Positions 36,281 through 44,472 of a DNA stretch of 64,000 nucleotides are shown in pieces. The number at the start of each line of letters is the position of its first letter. Position 1 is the stretch's first letter. The DNA lies in assembly GCF_000682675.1 (NCBI RefSeq), contig NZ_AWFA01000008.1, positions 16,173-80,172 of the forward strand, written 5' to 3'. A program made the position numbers and the translations under genes. The DNA is from Hyphomonas pacifica (lineage in GTDB: Bacteria > Pseudomonadota > Alphaproteobacteria > Caulobacterales > Hyphomonadaceae). A model generated the notes under the pieces. It searched no databases and was not told the DNA's origin. It worked only from the letters and a program-made list of their open reading frames with translations.

Positions 36281-36769
36281 TTATCCGGCCTTGCCCCTGC
36301 ATACCCTGTTCACAGTGGCGATCAGTAGCGCCACGAGCGCAATCCCTGCGGCCAGAAAGAACAAGCCAAACTTCAAGGGCGTCAGCCAGACCTTGGCATC
36401 CAGCGCATCTACCGCGCCGGACAGGGCCAGCGCCTGCACCATGTTCTCCGTCAGATCGACCACCACAACGGCCAGCGCTGGCAAGGCGGCCAGCCTGCCA
36501 TAGCGTCCAAGACAACGCAGCGCCAAACCGGCAAACAGCGCGCCATAGGCCAGCGGGTAAGCGGTATCCAGCAGAACCGTCAGCCAGAAATGCGCGCTGC
36601 GCTGGGCGGGCGTCATACTGGCGATCAAAGCGCGGGAGACCTCACCGCCGTCCAGAGTATCAAGATACGCGCCCCCAACAACGCCGCTGAAGATGCCAAA
36701 CCCGACACCGATCAGAAGGAACAGAATGAAACTGCCCCACAGAACCGGTGTGCGGGTCAGGAGTACCAT
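36281..36769 (-). CDS. Four-helix membrane protein, translationally coupled to the CinA-like gene
   Basis: The product has 162 residues with hydrophobic helices at about 8-30, 62-82, 88-110 and 132-155. It has an amphipathic loop (DTLDGGEVSRALIASMTPAQRSAHF). The ATG start shares one base with the stop of the CinA-like gene upstream (TGATG), a strong hint of translational coupling. The family is not recognised. Confidence 0.72.
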   Translation of the reverse strand: MVLLTRTPVLWGSFILFLLIGVGFGIFSGVVGGAYLDTLDGGEVSRALIASMTPAQRSAHFWLTVLLDTAYPLAYGALFAGLALRCLGRYGRLAALPALAVVVVDLTENMVQALALSGAVDALDAKVWLTPLKFGLFFLAAGIALVALLIATVNRVCRGKAG

Positions 36770-37539
36770 CAGCCGGCCTCCTCCAGCCGCTCAGCCTGCA
36801 CACCACAGGCTTTGACAATCTCTTCCAGCCTGTCCGCCGCCACTTTCAGCTGCGCCTCATCTGTTGAGCGCGCGACAAGATGCACACCGCTATCAGAGAT
36901 GCTGACAAACCAGGGATAGGAGCCGAGCGAAACCTCCGGCATTTCCTTTGCCAGCGCGCCCAGCGGCTCGGCAATGTCGCCTTCACGCAGGCCCCTGCCC
37001 CGGATCGTTACCTTGTGGACCACCGCACCCGTCTCAAGCCGCGGGCCAATGTCTTCCAGCATCGCCCGGGCGACGGAAGGCACGCCGGCCAGGGTAAAGA
37101 CGTTCCCGGTCTGGAACCCCGGCGCACCGGAGACGGGGTTTTCCACAATGCTCGCCCCATGCGGCACGCGCGCCATTCGGCGACGGGCGGGCGTGTATTC
37201 CGTGCCCATCTCGCGGTAGCGCTCAGCCAACATGGCTGTCACTTCAGGATGCTCTGAAATGCCGACGCCGAACGCCTTTGCAATTGCGTCTGCCGTGATG
37301 TCATCATGGGTTGGGCCTATGCCGCCGGTCGTGAAGACATAGGTATATTTCGCCCGTAGCGCGTTCACCGCATCGACGATTTCGTCCTCAATATCCGGCA
37401 CAATCCGCGTTTCGCGCACTGGAATCCCGAGCGGCGCCAGATAGCTGGCAATCTGTTGCAGATTGATGTCGCGCGTGCGGCCCGACAGCAATTCATCGCC
37501 AATCAGAAGGACGGCGGCAGTGGGGGCTGATTTGATCAT
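36769..37539 (-). CDS. CinA-like MoCF (molybdopterin-binding fold) protein
   Basis: The product has 256 residues. It carries the MoCF_biosynth/CinA N-terminal fold: AAVLLIGDELLSGRTRDINLQQIASYLAPLGIPV, VPDIEDEIVDAVNAL, TGGIGPTHDDITADAIAKAFG and HGASIVENPVSGAPGFQTGNVFTLAGVPSVARAM. The CinA C-terminal NMN-deamidase domain is absent, so this is the short form. Proteins of this kind can act as nucleotide pyrophosphatases, but the precise substrate is unknown. It is upstream of, and overlapping with, the membrane protein gene. Confidence 0.87.
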   Translation of the reverse strand: MIKSAPTAAVLLIGDELLSGRTRDINLQQIASYLAPLGIPVRETRIVPDIEDEIVDAVNALRAKYTYVFTTGGIGPTHDDITADAIAKAFGVGISEHPEVTAMLAERYREMGTEYTPARRRMARVPHGASIVENPVSGAPGFQTGNVFTLAGVPSVARAMLEDIGPRLETGAVVHKVTIRGRGLREGDIAEPLGALAKEMPEVSLGSYPWFVSISDSGVHLVARSTDEAQLKVAADRLEEIVKACGVQAERLEEAG

Positions 37540-37562
37540 CCCTCCACTTTGCCCAGACTGAC

Positions 37563-38906
37563 CTATTCTTCAAGCGCCTCATAGACCAGCCGCATCGATT
37601 CCGCGCGGAAATCGGCAGTCTCGCTGGGTAAAGCGCCGAAGCGCTGGATCATGCCAATGAAGAAAAGATCATTCTCCGGGTCGATCCAGAACCATGTCCC
37701 TGCGGCGCCGCCCCAATAATAAGTCCCCTTCCCTGCAGGAGACTTCATCGCCGCAGGATCGGTGATGATCCCGAAATCCAGCCCGAATTTATGCTGCTGC
37801 ATGCTCTCCGGCCCGGCCAATGTTCCGTCAATGCCAATGCCGAGCCCCTCGGGCAACTGGTCAGACCGCATCATCAGGATGGTTTCCGGCTTCAGCACGC
37901 GGTGCCCGCTCAGCATGCCGCCATTCAGCATCATCTGGCAAAAGCGGCCATAGTCATCCATCGAGGAAATCAGGCCGCCTCCACCAGATTCGAACGGGAT
38001 CGTCTCTTTCCTGAACTGCATATTCTCGCTGTAGAGCGGGATGAATTTCCCATCCTCAGGCGAATAGAACATAACATCTGCCAGGCGGTCATATTCGGCC
38101 TCCGGCACATAAAAGCCGGTATCGTCCATGTTCAGAGGCGCGAAGATATTGGTCTTCAGGTAATCTCCGAAAGACATTCCGGAGAATTTCTCAACCAGAT
38201 AGCCCTGCACATCCACGGCGGCGGAATAATACCATTTCGTGCCTGGCTCATAGAGCAGCGGAATGCCCGCCACCTTGTCGATGAACGTGTCCAGATCCGG
38301 CGCTCTCAGAACCTCCTGCACGCGGAATTGCTCATTGGCATAATCGTCTCCGCCCAGCCCATAGGCAAAGCCGGCCGTGTGGCTCATCAGTTCGCGCATC
38401 GTGGCCGGGCGCTGCAGGTCTTTCAGCTTCGGCGTGCCGTCCTCATTCATCCCGTCCAGAACTTTCAGATTCTCGAATTCAGGAATGTACTTCGTGATCG
38501 GATCATTCAGGGAGAACTTGCCCTGCTCATGCAGCTGCATCAGCGCGACGCCGGTAATCGGCTTCGCCATGGAATAGATGCGATACAGCGTATCGGGCTT
38601 CACCGGAGCACCGGTTTCCACATCGCGCACACCATAGCTGCCATATTGCACGACCTGACCGTCCTTAACGAGCAAAGTCTGCATGCCGATCACGCTGCCC
38701 TCATCGACAAAGGCCTGCATTCGGTCGGCCAGCGCCTGCAGGCCTGCGGCATCAAAATCATCCGCTGGCTGGACAGCGGCCAGGGTCGGCCAGCTCTTCG
38801 GCAGAGCCATTTCCCGGGGTGCCGGAACGCTGGTGCATGCTCCCAAAAGAACAATCGCCGCGCTGCACGCCAACAGGCTTTTACGGCAGAACTGGATTAT
38901 GGACAT
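37563..38906 (-). CDS. Beta-lactamase-fold serine hydrolase lipoprotein
   Basis: The product has 447 residues, starting at ATG 38906 with GGGGGA at good spacing; earlier ATGs at 38912 and 38921 are possible. It has a lipoprotein signal (LLACSAAIVLLGAC, Cys24) and a class C beta-lactamase/esterase fold with SMAK (Ser112-Lys115). The second motif is YYSAAVDVQG, where Tyr-Ser-Ala replaces the Tyr-x-Asn of true beta-lactamases, as in EstB-type esterases. TYYWGGAAGTWFWIDPENDLFFIGM is typical of this hydrolase group. Likely a peri-envelope esterase or peptidase rather than an antibiotic resistance enzyme. Confidence 0.88.
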   Translation of the reverse strand: MSIIQFCRKSLLACSAAIVLLGACTSVPAPREMALPKSWPTLAAVQPADDFDAAGLQALADRMQAFVDEGSVIGMQTLLVKDGQVVQYGSYGVRDVETGAPVKPDTLYRIYSMAKPITGVALMQLHEQGKFSLNDPITKYIPEFENLKVLDGMNEDGTPKLKDLQRPATMRELMSHTAGFAYGLGGDDYANEQFRVQEVLRAPDLDTFIDKVAGIPLLYEPGTKWYYSAAVDVQGYLVEKFSGMSFGDYLKTNIFAPLNMDDTGFYVPEAEYDRLADVMFYSPEDGKFIPLYSENMQFRKETIPFESGGGGLISSMDDYGRFCQMMLNGGMLSGHRVLKPETILMMRSDQLPEGLGIGIDGTLAGPESMQQHKFGLDFGIITDPAAMKSPAGKGTYYWGGAAGTWFWIDPENDLFFIGMIQRFGALPSETADFRAESMRLVYEALEE

Positions 38907-39105
38907 CGGCATTTCCCCCATGAGTTTCCATCATACAACCACACCCTTATTTCGGCGCTCAACTTCGGCAAGCGCTATTTCAATCTGAACCTTCCGATGC
39001 AGCAGACATGGCCCCTGCCCGGAACGTTGCGGCATGGCGCGCATTGATTCCACGAAACCCTGCCTAGCGCAGATTTGTGAAACCTGTTTATCGAAAGGAC
39101 ACGCC

Positions 39106-39546
39106 ATGAAACGCCATGCGACCGCCCAATGGAAAGGCAATCTCAAAGAAGGTACCGGATCTCTCGACACCCAAAGCGGCGCGCTGATGGATCACGGCTA
39201 TTCCTTCAAGGCCCGCTTTGAGGATGAGAACGGCAAATCCGGCACCAATCCGGAAGAATTGCTCGCCGCGGCCCATGCTGGCTGCTTCACCATGCAGCTG
39301 TCACACCTGCTGGCCGAGAACGGGACACCGGCTGAAAGCTTGGTCACAAAATCCGAAGTCACGGTCGAGCCTAAGGATGGGGGCGGCTTTGAAATCAAGA
39401 GCAGCGCGCTGACGCTGAAGGCCAATGTACCGGGCATCGAGAAAGAGGTTTTCGAATCCATTGCCGGCAAGGCGAAGACCGGGTGTCCAGTTTCGGTCGC
39501 CCTTGGCGCCATCGACATCAGCCTCGACGCGCAGCTGGAATACTGA
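39106..39546 (+). CDS. osmC: OsmC-family peroxiredoxin
   Basis: This hydroperoxide reductase (146 residues) has the peroxidatic Cys60 in AAAHAGCFTMQL and the resolving Cys127 in AKTGCPVSVAL. It has the OsmC-type N-terminus (WKGNLKEGTGSLDTQSGAL) and FEDENGKSGTNPEELLAA. It reduces organic peroxides and is often stress-induced. The start is ATG 39106 with AAAGGA upstream; the open frame to 39034 is not coding-like. Confidence 0.92.
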   Translation: MKRHATAQWKGNLKEGTGSLDTQSGALMDHGYSFKARFEDENGKSGTNPEELLAAAHAGCFTMQLSHLLAENGTPAESLVTKSEVTVEPKDGGGFEIKSSALTLKANVPGIEKEVFESIAGKAKTGCPVSVALGAIDISLDAQLEY

Positions 39547-39608
39547 CGCAGACTGGAAATTCCCGGCCATAACTGCCACATTAGCCGGGAATTTTACCGG
39601 AAAGCCGA

Positions 39609-40433
39609 ATGATGAACGATACAGACCTCCTCCTGCCCATGCGTACGGGCGAAATCCGTATTCACGATGCCGAAGGCTTCGAAGGCATGCGCAAGGCTGG
39701 ACGCCTTGTCGCAGAATGCATGGACATGCTGGTGCCGGAAGTAAAACCGGGCGTCACGACAGAGCATCTGGACACTCTCGTACGCGAATATGTTCTGGAC
39801 CATGGCGCACAGTCAGCGACGATCGGCTATCGCGGTTACCGCCACGCCACCTGTATTTCGGTGAACCATGTCATCTGCCATGGCATTCCCAGCCCGAAAC
39901 CGCTGAAGGAAGGCGACATTGCCAATATCGACATCACGGTCATCATTGATGGCTGGCATGGCGACCATTCCCGCATGTTTGCGGCCGGCGAACTGAAGCG
40001 CAAGGCCGAACGTCTGGTGGACGTGACCTATGAGGCCATGATGGCCGGGATCGCGCAAATCCGCCCCGGTCGCCGCTTTGGCGACATTGGCGGCGCGATC
40101 AGCGAGATTGCCCACAAGAACCGGATGTCCGTCGTGGAGGATTTCTGCGGCCACGGCCTTGGAAAGCTGTTCCATGACGAGCCGAACGTCGTGCACTCAG
40201 CCGCCTACAATACCGGACCGGAACTAAAGCCTGGCATGTTCTTCACCGTGGAGCCTATGCTGAACCTTGGCCGCAAGGATGCGAATATCCTGCCCGATGG
40301 CTGGACCGCCGTAACGCGCGACCGCCAGCTATCGGCTCAGTATGAACATTCCGTCGGCGTGACAGAGGATGGCGTGGAAATCTTCACCACCTCTCCCAAA
40401 GGCTGGCACCAACCCCACAAGGTGAAGCTCTAA
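39609..40433 (+). CDS. map: Methionine aminopeptidase, type I
   Basis: The product has 274 residues. It removes N-terminal Met from nascent proteins using two metal ions. The pita-bread fold residues are visible: GYRGYRHATCISVNHVICHGIP, IANIDITVIIDGWHGDHSRMF (metal-binding Asp pair), EDFCGHGLGKLFHDEPNVVH (His) and GMFFTVEPML with the C-terminal EHSVGV. Two ATGs at 39609/39612 are possible starts. radC follows 4 nt downstream, suggesting co-transcription. Confidence 0.95.
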   Translation: MMNDTDLLLPMRTGEIRIHDAEGFEGMRKAGRLVAECMDMLVPEVKPGVTTEHLDTLVREYVLDHGAQSATIGYRGYRHATCISVNHVICHGIPSPKPLKEGDIANIDITVIIDGWHGDHSRMFAAGELKRKAERLVDVTYEAMMAGIAQIRPGRRFGDIGGAISEIAHKNRMSVVEDFCGHGLGKLFHDEPNVVHSAAYNTGPELKPGMFFTVEPMLNLGRKDANILPDGWTAVTRDRQLSAQYEHSVGVTEDGVEIFTTSPKGWHQPHKVKL

Positions 40434-40437
40434 CTCT

Positions 40438-41136
40438 ATGCCGGAGGGCGGTGAGTCTTCGGAAAAACCCCACTGGCAAGGCCATCGTGAACGCCTGCGC
40501 GGTAAGCTGTTGAAGCGCGGCGCGGCGGCACTTGATGATTATGAAGTGCTGGAAGTTTTGCTGATGGCCTTCATTCCGCGCCGAGATGTAAAGCCCATCG
40601 CCAAAGCCCTGCAGGCACGTTTCGGCAGCCTGTCCGCCATCCTCGCAGCCCCATCTGCAGACCTTGTGAAAGTGGACGGCGTGGGCGAAACTGTGGCAGC
40701 GTATCTGAAAGCCATAGCTGAACTGAATGCCCGCGCATCCCGCGAGACGATTCAGCAAAAGACGGCCATCTCATCCTGGTCTCAACTGATCGATTATGTC
40801 CGCATCGAACTGCAGCATGAAAAGCGCGAGCAGTTCCGCATCCTGTTTCTGGATCGCAAGAACCAGCTGATCGCCGACGAGATCATGGGCCATGGCACTG
40901 TAGACCATGCGCCGGTCTATACCCGCGAAGTGGCCCGGCGCGCACTGGAACTGCAGGCCTCCGCGCTGATCCTGGTCCACAACCATCCATCAGGCGACAC
41001 GACGCCGTCGCGCGCCGACATAGACATCACGCGAGAGATCATCGACGCGCTCGACCCGTTCGACATCACGGTGCATGATCACCTGATTGCCGGAACCGGC
41101 GGTGTGACCAGCCTGAAATCTGCCGGCCTGATCTAG
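40438..41136 (+). CDS. radC: RadC-family JAB-domain protein
   Basis: The product has 232 residues. An N-terminal helix-hairpin-helix-like region (SADLVKVDGVGETVAAYLKAI) is followed by the JAB/MPN+ domain with VYTREVARRALELQASALILVHNHPSGDTTPSRADIDITREI, which holds the JAMM zinc motif (HxHPSGxxxPSxxD). The name comes from an old radiation-sensitivity link that is now doubted; the role is unclear. It follows map by 4 nt, and its stop overlaps the stop of the convergent dioxygenase gene (CTAG). Confidence 0.92.
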   Translation: MPEGGESSEKPHWQGHRERLRGKLLKRGAAALDDYEVLEVLLMAFIPRRDVKPIAKALQARFGSLSAILAAPSADLVKVDGVGETVAAYLKAIAELNARASRETIQQKTAISSWSQLIDYVRIELQHEKREQFRILFLDRKNQLIADEIMGHGTVDHAPVYTREVARRALELQASALILVHNHPSGDTTPSRADIDITREIIDALDPFDITVHDHLIAGTGGVTSLKSAGLI

Positions 41137-41810
41137 CTCTGCCCAAACTGGCGCAGCAGGTTCGAGATCGTCTTTGACAGCACCAGCAGCTCGGGCGATT
41201 GCAGATCCATCTTCTTGGCCATGCCGGACCGCAGATTTTCCAGATCAAACAGCACTTCCCGTATCGCCTCATCGCGCACGGAACTCTCGATCCAGCCGAT
41301 GCAGACCAAACGCGCCCCGGCTGTGACAGGGGCAACGCGGTGCAGACTGGTCGATGGATAGAGCACCATGTCACCCGCCGGCAGTTTGACCGATTGCGTC
41401 ATGCCTGCCAGTTCGACCTGCAGCTCGCCGCCTTCATACGTGTCCGGCTCTGACAGGAACAATGTGTAGGACATGTCCGTGCGAATGCGGGTGTCCCCTG
41501 CCCCCATAAAAGCATTGTCGACATGGAAGCCATAGCCCCCGCCAGCTTCCGTCTTGCTGATCATCTGTTTCGAGAAACGCCGGGGCTGGGTCGCGGCCCG
41601 CAAGACGGGATGGCGCTCGATCTTTTCCTTCAGATCTTCGCGCAGCTGTTTGCCGGTGCGGGATGTCAGATCGGCCTGTTGGTTGCGTTTGACCGCGCGC
41701 GCCATGCCGCCTGCCGTTTCGGCGCCGTCGCGCCAGCCCAGCGTGGCGATGAGATCATGGATTTCTGCCAGATCAGAGGTATTGAGAATGCCGGTAAGCG
41801 TAAGAAGCAT
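41133..41810 (-). CDS. PKHD-type Fe(II)/2-oxoglutarate dioxygenase (PiuC/YbiX-like)
   Basis: The product has 225 residues of the PiuC/YbiX group. It has the Fe-binding HxD in GFHVDNAFMG and the distal His in PSTSLHRVAPVTAGARLVCIGWIES, with the Arg for 2-oxoglutarate. LQSPELLVLSKTISNLLRQFG is the family's C-terminal helix. In other proteobacteria these genes accompany TonB-dependent iron receptors and are iron-regulated. Here no receptor is adjacent. It is divergent from a lipoprotein gene (75-nt gap), whose expression may share the promoter region. Confidence 0.9.
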   Translation of the reverse strand: MLLTLTGILNTSDLAEIHDLIATLGWRDGAETAGGMARAVKRNQQADLTSRTGKQLREDLKEKIERHPVLRAATQPRRFSKQMISKTEAGGGYGFHVDNAFMGAGDTRIRTDMSYTLFLSEPDTYEGGELQVELAGMTQSVKLPAGDMVLYPSTSLHRVAPVTAGARLVCIGWIESSVRDEAIREVLFDLENLRSGMAKKMDLQSPELLVLSKTISNLLRQFGQS

Positions 41811-41885
41811 GTCCGCCCCACTTGCGAATAAGTTGCATTTGCGTCATTGAAGCTACACTACCCCGCTACCAAGAGGAAAGTCACC

Positions 41886-42770
41886 GTGACATTCGAGACC
41901 AAACTGAAACAATGGACCACACTCGGCCTCGGGACGGTCCTGATGACCGGCGCCCTCGCAGGCTGCAGTGAACCTGCCACACCTTCCAATGAGACGCCCG
42001 CCGAAGTGGCGCAGCCCGATAGTGCTGAAACGCCTGTCACCTCAGCTGCAGAGCCCGCCGCCGTCGTCGGCGAAGGCGAATCCGGCATGGGCGGCGAAGG
42101 TGAAGGCGGCGAAGGTGAAGGCGGCGTTTCGATTGAAGCGGCCTATACCGACCCGGTCGTCTACAAATCCGCGGTTGCTGTGGCCATGGCCCATGTGCTT
42201 GCCGCGCGTGACGCCTTTGCAGAGGGTGAGAAAGAGGCTGCCGCCGAAATGTATGCTCACCCGGTCTCCGAAGTCCTGTTCGACATGGAACCCGTCTTCC
42301 AGGCCCAAGGCGTCGCTGACTTCACGGATCTTTTCACAGATACATCTGCGGCCGTGTTTGCAGACGAATCGCAGGACCAGATCAATGCGCGTACAGATGC
42401 CATTCTGAAAGCGCTTGATGCCGCAGCCATCAAGGCCCCGGCAACAGACAAGAGCGAAGGGTATGTCAGCGCACGCGTTGTCGCAGACCAGATTAACCGC
42501 GCCAGCGCCATGTACCGCGCCGCGCTGGAGACAGACCGCTACGAACCTTATCTGGACGGCTACGGCTTCTACCAGACGGCTGAGAAAAAGTTCACTGAGA
42601 ACGAAGCCGTCATCAAGGCTGACAATGCCGATGGGGCCGCAGCGATTCGCAGGGCCCTAACCGCCCTGTCTTCCGCCTATCCGACGGCGCTGCGCCCGGA
42701 TCCGATGACAGGTGATACATCAGCCATCAGCGTTGCAAACTCAGAAGTGCTACTGACTCTCAGCGAATAG
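41886..42770 (+). CDS. Lipoprotein with Gly-Glu-rich linker, unknown
   Basis: The product has 294 residues from a GTG start at 41886, chosen because AGAGGA lies upstream; a TTG at 41847 is the only longer option. Signal peptide with lipobox ALAGC, then an Ala/Pro/Glu linker and the low-complexity GEGESGMGGEGEGGEGEGG. A helical Ala-rich domain follows (AVAVAMAHVLAARDAFAEGEKEAAAEMYAHPVSEVL, DQINARTDAILKALDAAAIKA). The helical periplasmic body adjoining an iron-linked dioxygenase gene recalls periplasmic metal-uptake proteins, but no metal motif is clear. Confidence 0.75.
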   Translation: MTFETKLKQWTTLGLGTVLMTGALAGCSEPATPSNETPAEVAQPDSAETPVTSAAEPAAVVGEGESGMGGEGEGGEGEGGVSIEAAYTDPVVYKSAVAVAMAHVLAARDAFAEGEKEAAAEMYAHPVSEVLFDMEPVFQAQGVADFTDLFTDTSAAVFADESQDQINARTDAILKALDAAAIKAPATDKSEGYVSARVVADQINRASAMYRAALETDRYEPYLDGYGFYQTAEKKFTENEAVIKADNADGAAAIRRALTALSSAYPTALRPDPMTGDTSAISVANSEVLLTLSE

Positions 42771-42787
42771 GCCCTCTCCACATGACG

Positions 42788-42839
42788 CCGCCGACGCGCA
42801 AACTGTCCTTACTTAGAGTAAGGGCTTGCGTGTCGGCGG
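42788..42839. promoter_or_regulatory. Long imperfect inverted repeat upstream of the MFS pair
   Basis: CCGCCGACGCGCAA (42788-42801) pairs with TTGCGTGTCGGCGG (42826-42839) over 14 bp with one G.T wobble. A small internal bulge and an inner 7-bp stem CCTTACT-TAG-AGTAAGG follow. There is no T-run on either strand. It lies 18 bp after the lipoprotein stop codon and 78 bp before the first MFS start, so it may act as a regulator-binding or mRNA-processing structure. Confidence 0.6.
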
Positions 42840-42916
42840 AACCAGTTTACCGTAGGAGCTACAACAGAGAGGCGCCGCCAGATGCGCCCGCGTGAACACG
42901 GGAGGAGCATCGGCGT

Positions 42917-44434
42917 ATGACCGACACCACAGCCGGCCAATCAAACACGGGCGGACACATCACAGGTTTCGGATCAAAAGGGTATCGCACCTATGTGCTG
43001 ATCGCCCTGATGCTGGTCTACACGCTGAACTTTATCGACCGGACTTTGATCTCGGTTGTCGCACAGCCGATCATCAACACCTTCCAGCTGAATGACACCC
43101 AATGGGGCCTGCTCTCAGGCCCTCCTTTTGCGCTCTTCTATGCCGCCATGGGTATCCCGATCGCGATGTGGGCCGACCGCGCCAATCGCGTGATGATCAT
43201 CGCGCTCTGCATTATCATCTGGTCCGTGATGACCGCGCTGTGCGGCATGGCAACGGCATTCATCTGGCTGCTCGTCTTCCGTGTTGGCGTGGCCATTGGT
43301 GAGGCTGGCTGTACGCCGCCTGCCAACTCCCTGATCACAGATTACTATCCACCCAAAAGCCGCGCTGGCGCGCTTGGAATTTACTCCATGGGCGTTACGC
43401 TGGGCGCTGTTCTGGCCCAGCTGTTCGGCGGCTCCATCGCCGGCATCAAGGGCGAGGATTTCGGCAACTGGATCGGCTCTCTTGGCCTTGGCGGACTTTT
43501 CTCCGGCCTCGACTGGTCAACTGTCGAAGGCTGGCGGATCGCCTTTGTCGTCGTCGGCGCGCCAGGCGTTATTATCGCGCTGATCCTGATGTTCACGATC
43601 AAGGAACCGCCGCGCGGCTATTCCGACCCGCCCTCTGCCAATAGCGGCAAGAAGGCCCCCTTCTTTGATGCCTTCCGCGAATTTGCCTCCAAGCCGACCT
43701 TCTGGTGGCTGTCCCTGGGTGCGGCGCTGGTGGCCTTTGTCGGCTATGGCCTGATCAGCTTCCAGGCCCCTTTCCTTCAGCGGGTGCACGGCATCGGCGT
43801 GCGCGACGCAGCCGTGCTGTATGGCGCGCCGCTGGCGGCTGTCTCCGCCGTGGGCACCTTCCTGGGCGGCTATATTTCCGAAAAACTTGAAGGCCGCTTC
43901 CCGACTATTGCCGCCTGGCTGCCGGGCGCGGGCCTGATGATCGCCGTGCCAGCCTATATTGCGGCCTTTTTCTCGCCCAGCCTGGAGGTTGCCTTCGGCC
44001 TCTGGATCATCGCGGGCATCACGCATTATCTTTATCTCAGCGGCCAGTACATGGTGGGCACCGCCATTGTCAGCCCGCAATCCCGCGCCACCACAATCGC
44101 CGTGATGCTGCTGATCATCAGCCTCATCGGTAATGGCATCGGGCCGCTCTTTGTCGGCGCGATGAGCGACTTTTTCATGGGCCAGGAAATTTCCAAGGCT
44201 GGCCTCTCCGCCCTTGCGGACACGTTCAATCCACGCCTGTGCGGAACAGACCCCGCCGCACTTGGCGCAGACGGCCCGGAACTTTGCCGCGCCTATGCGA
44301 ATGGCCTGCGCTATTCCATGGCCGCAACAGTTCTGTTCTTTGTCGTCGCAGCGGGCTGTTACTTCATGGCGTCCCGCTCATTTGCCCGCGACAGGTATAA
44401 TCCGGACATGCCTGCCAGCGGTATGGGGACATAA
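42917..44434 (+). CDS. Major facilitator superfamily transporter (spinster-like), first of a tandem pair
   Basis: The product has 505 residues with twelve hydrophobic helices. MFS signatures are LNFIDRTLISVVAQPI, the helix 2-3 segment GIPIAMWADRANRV, and RVGVAIGEAGCTPPANSLITDYYPPKSR. The large loop between helices 5 and 6 contains the inserted FGNWIGSLGLGGLFSGLDWSTVEGWR. GGAGGAG precedes ATG 42917 by 9 nt. It shares layout with the next gene, so the pair looks like a duplication. In aquatic alphaproteobacteria such spinster-like transporters are frequent, substrates mostly unknown. Confidence 0.9.
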   Translation: MTDTTAGQSNTGGHITGFGSKGYRTYVLIALMLVYTLNFIDRTLISVVAQPIINTFQLNDTQWGLLSGPPFALFYAAMGIPIAMWADRANRVMIIALCIIIWSVMTALCGMATAFIWLLVFRVGVAIGEAGCTPPANSLITDYYPPKSRAGALGIYSMGVTLGAVLAQLFGGSIAGIKGEDFGNWIGSLGLGGLFSGLDWSTVEGWRIAFVVVGAPGVIIALILMFTIKEPPRGYSDPPSANSGKKAPFFDAFREFASKPTFWWLSLGAALVAFVGYGLISFQAPFLQRVHGIGVRDAAVLYGAPLAAVSAVGTFLGGYISEKLEGRFPTIAAWLPGAGLMIAVPAYIAAFFSPSLEVAFGLWIIAGITHYLYLSGQYMVGTAIVSPQSRATTIAVMLLIISLIGNGIGPLFVGAMSDFFMGQEISKAGLSALADTFNPRLCGTDPAALGADGPELCRAYANGLRYSMAATVLFFVVAAGCYFMASRSFARDRYNPDMPASGMGT

Positions 44435-44472
44435 AAAACAAAAAACAAAGCCGGACTTAGAGGAGACGCCCA

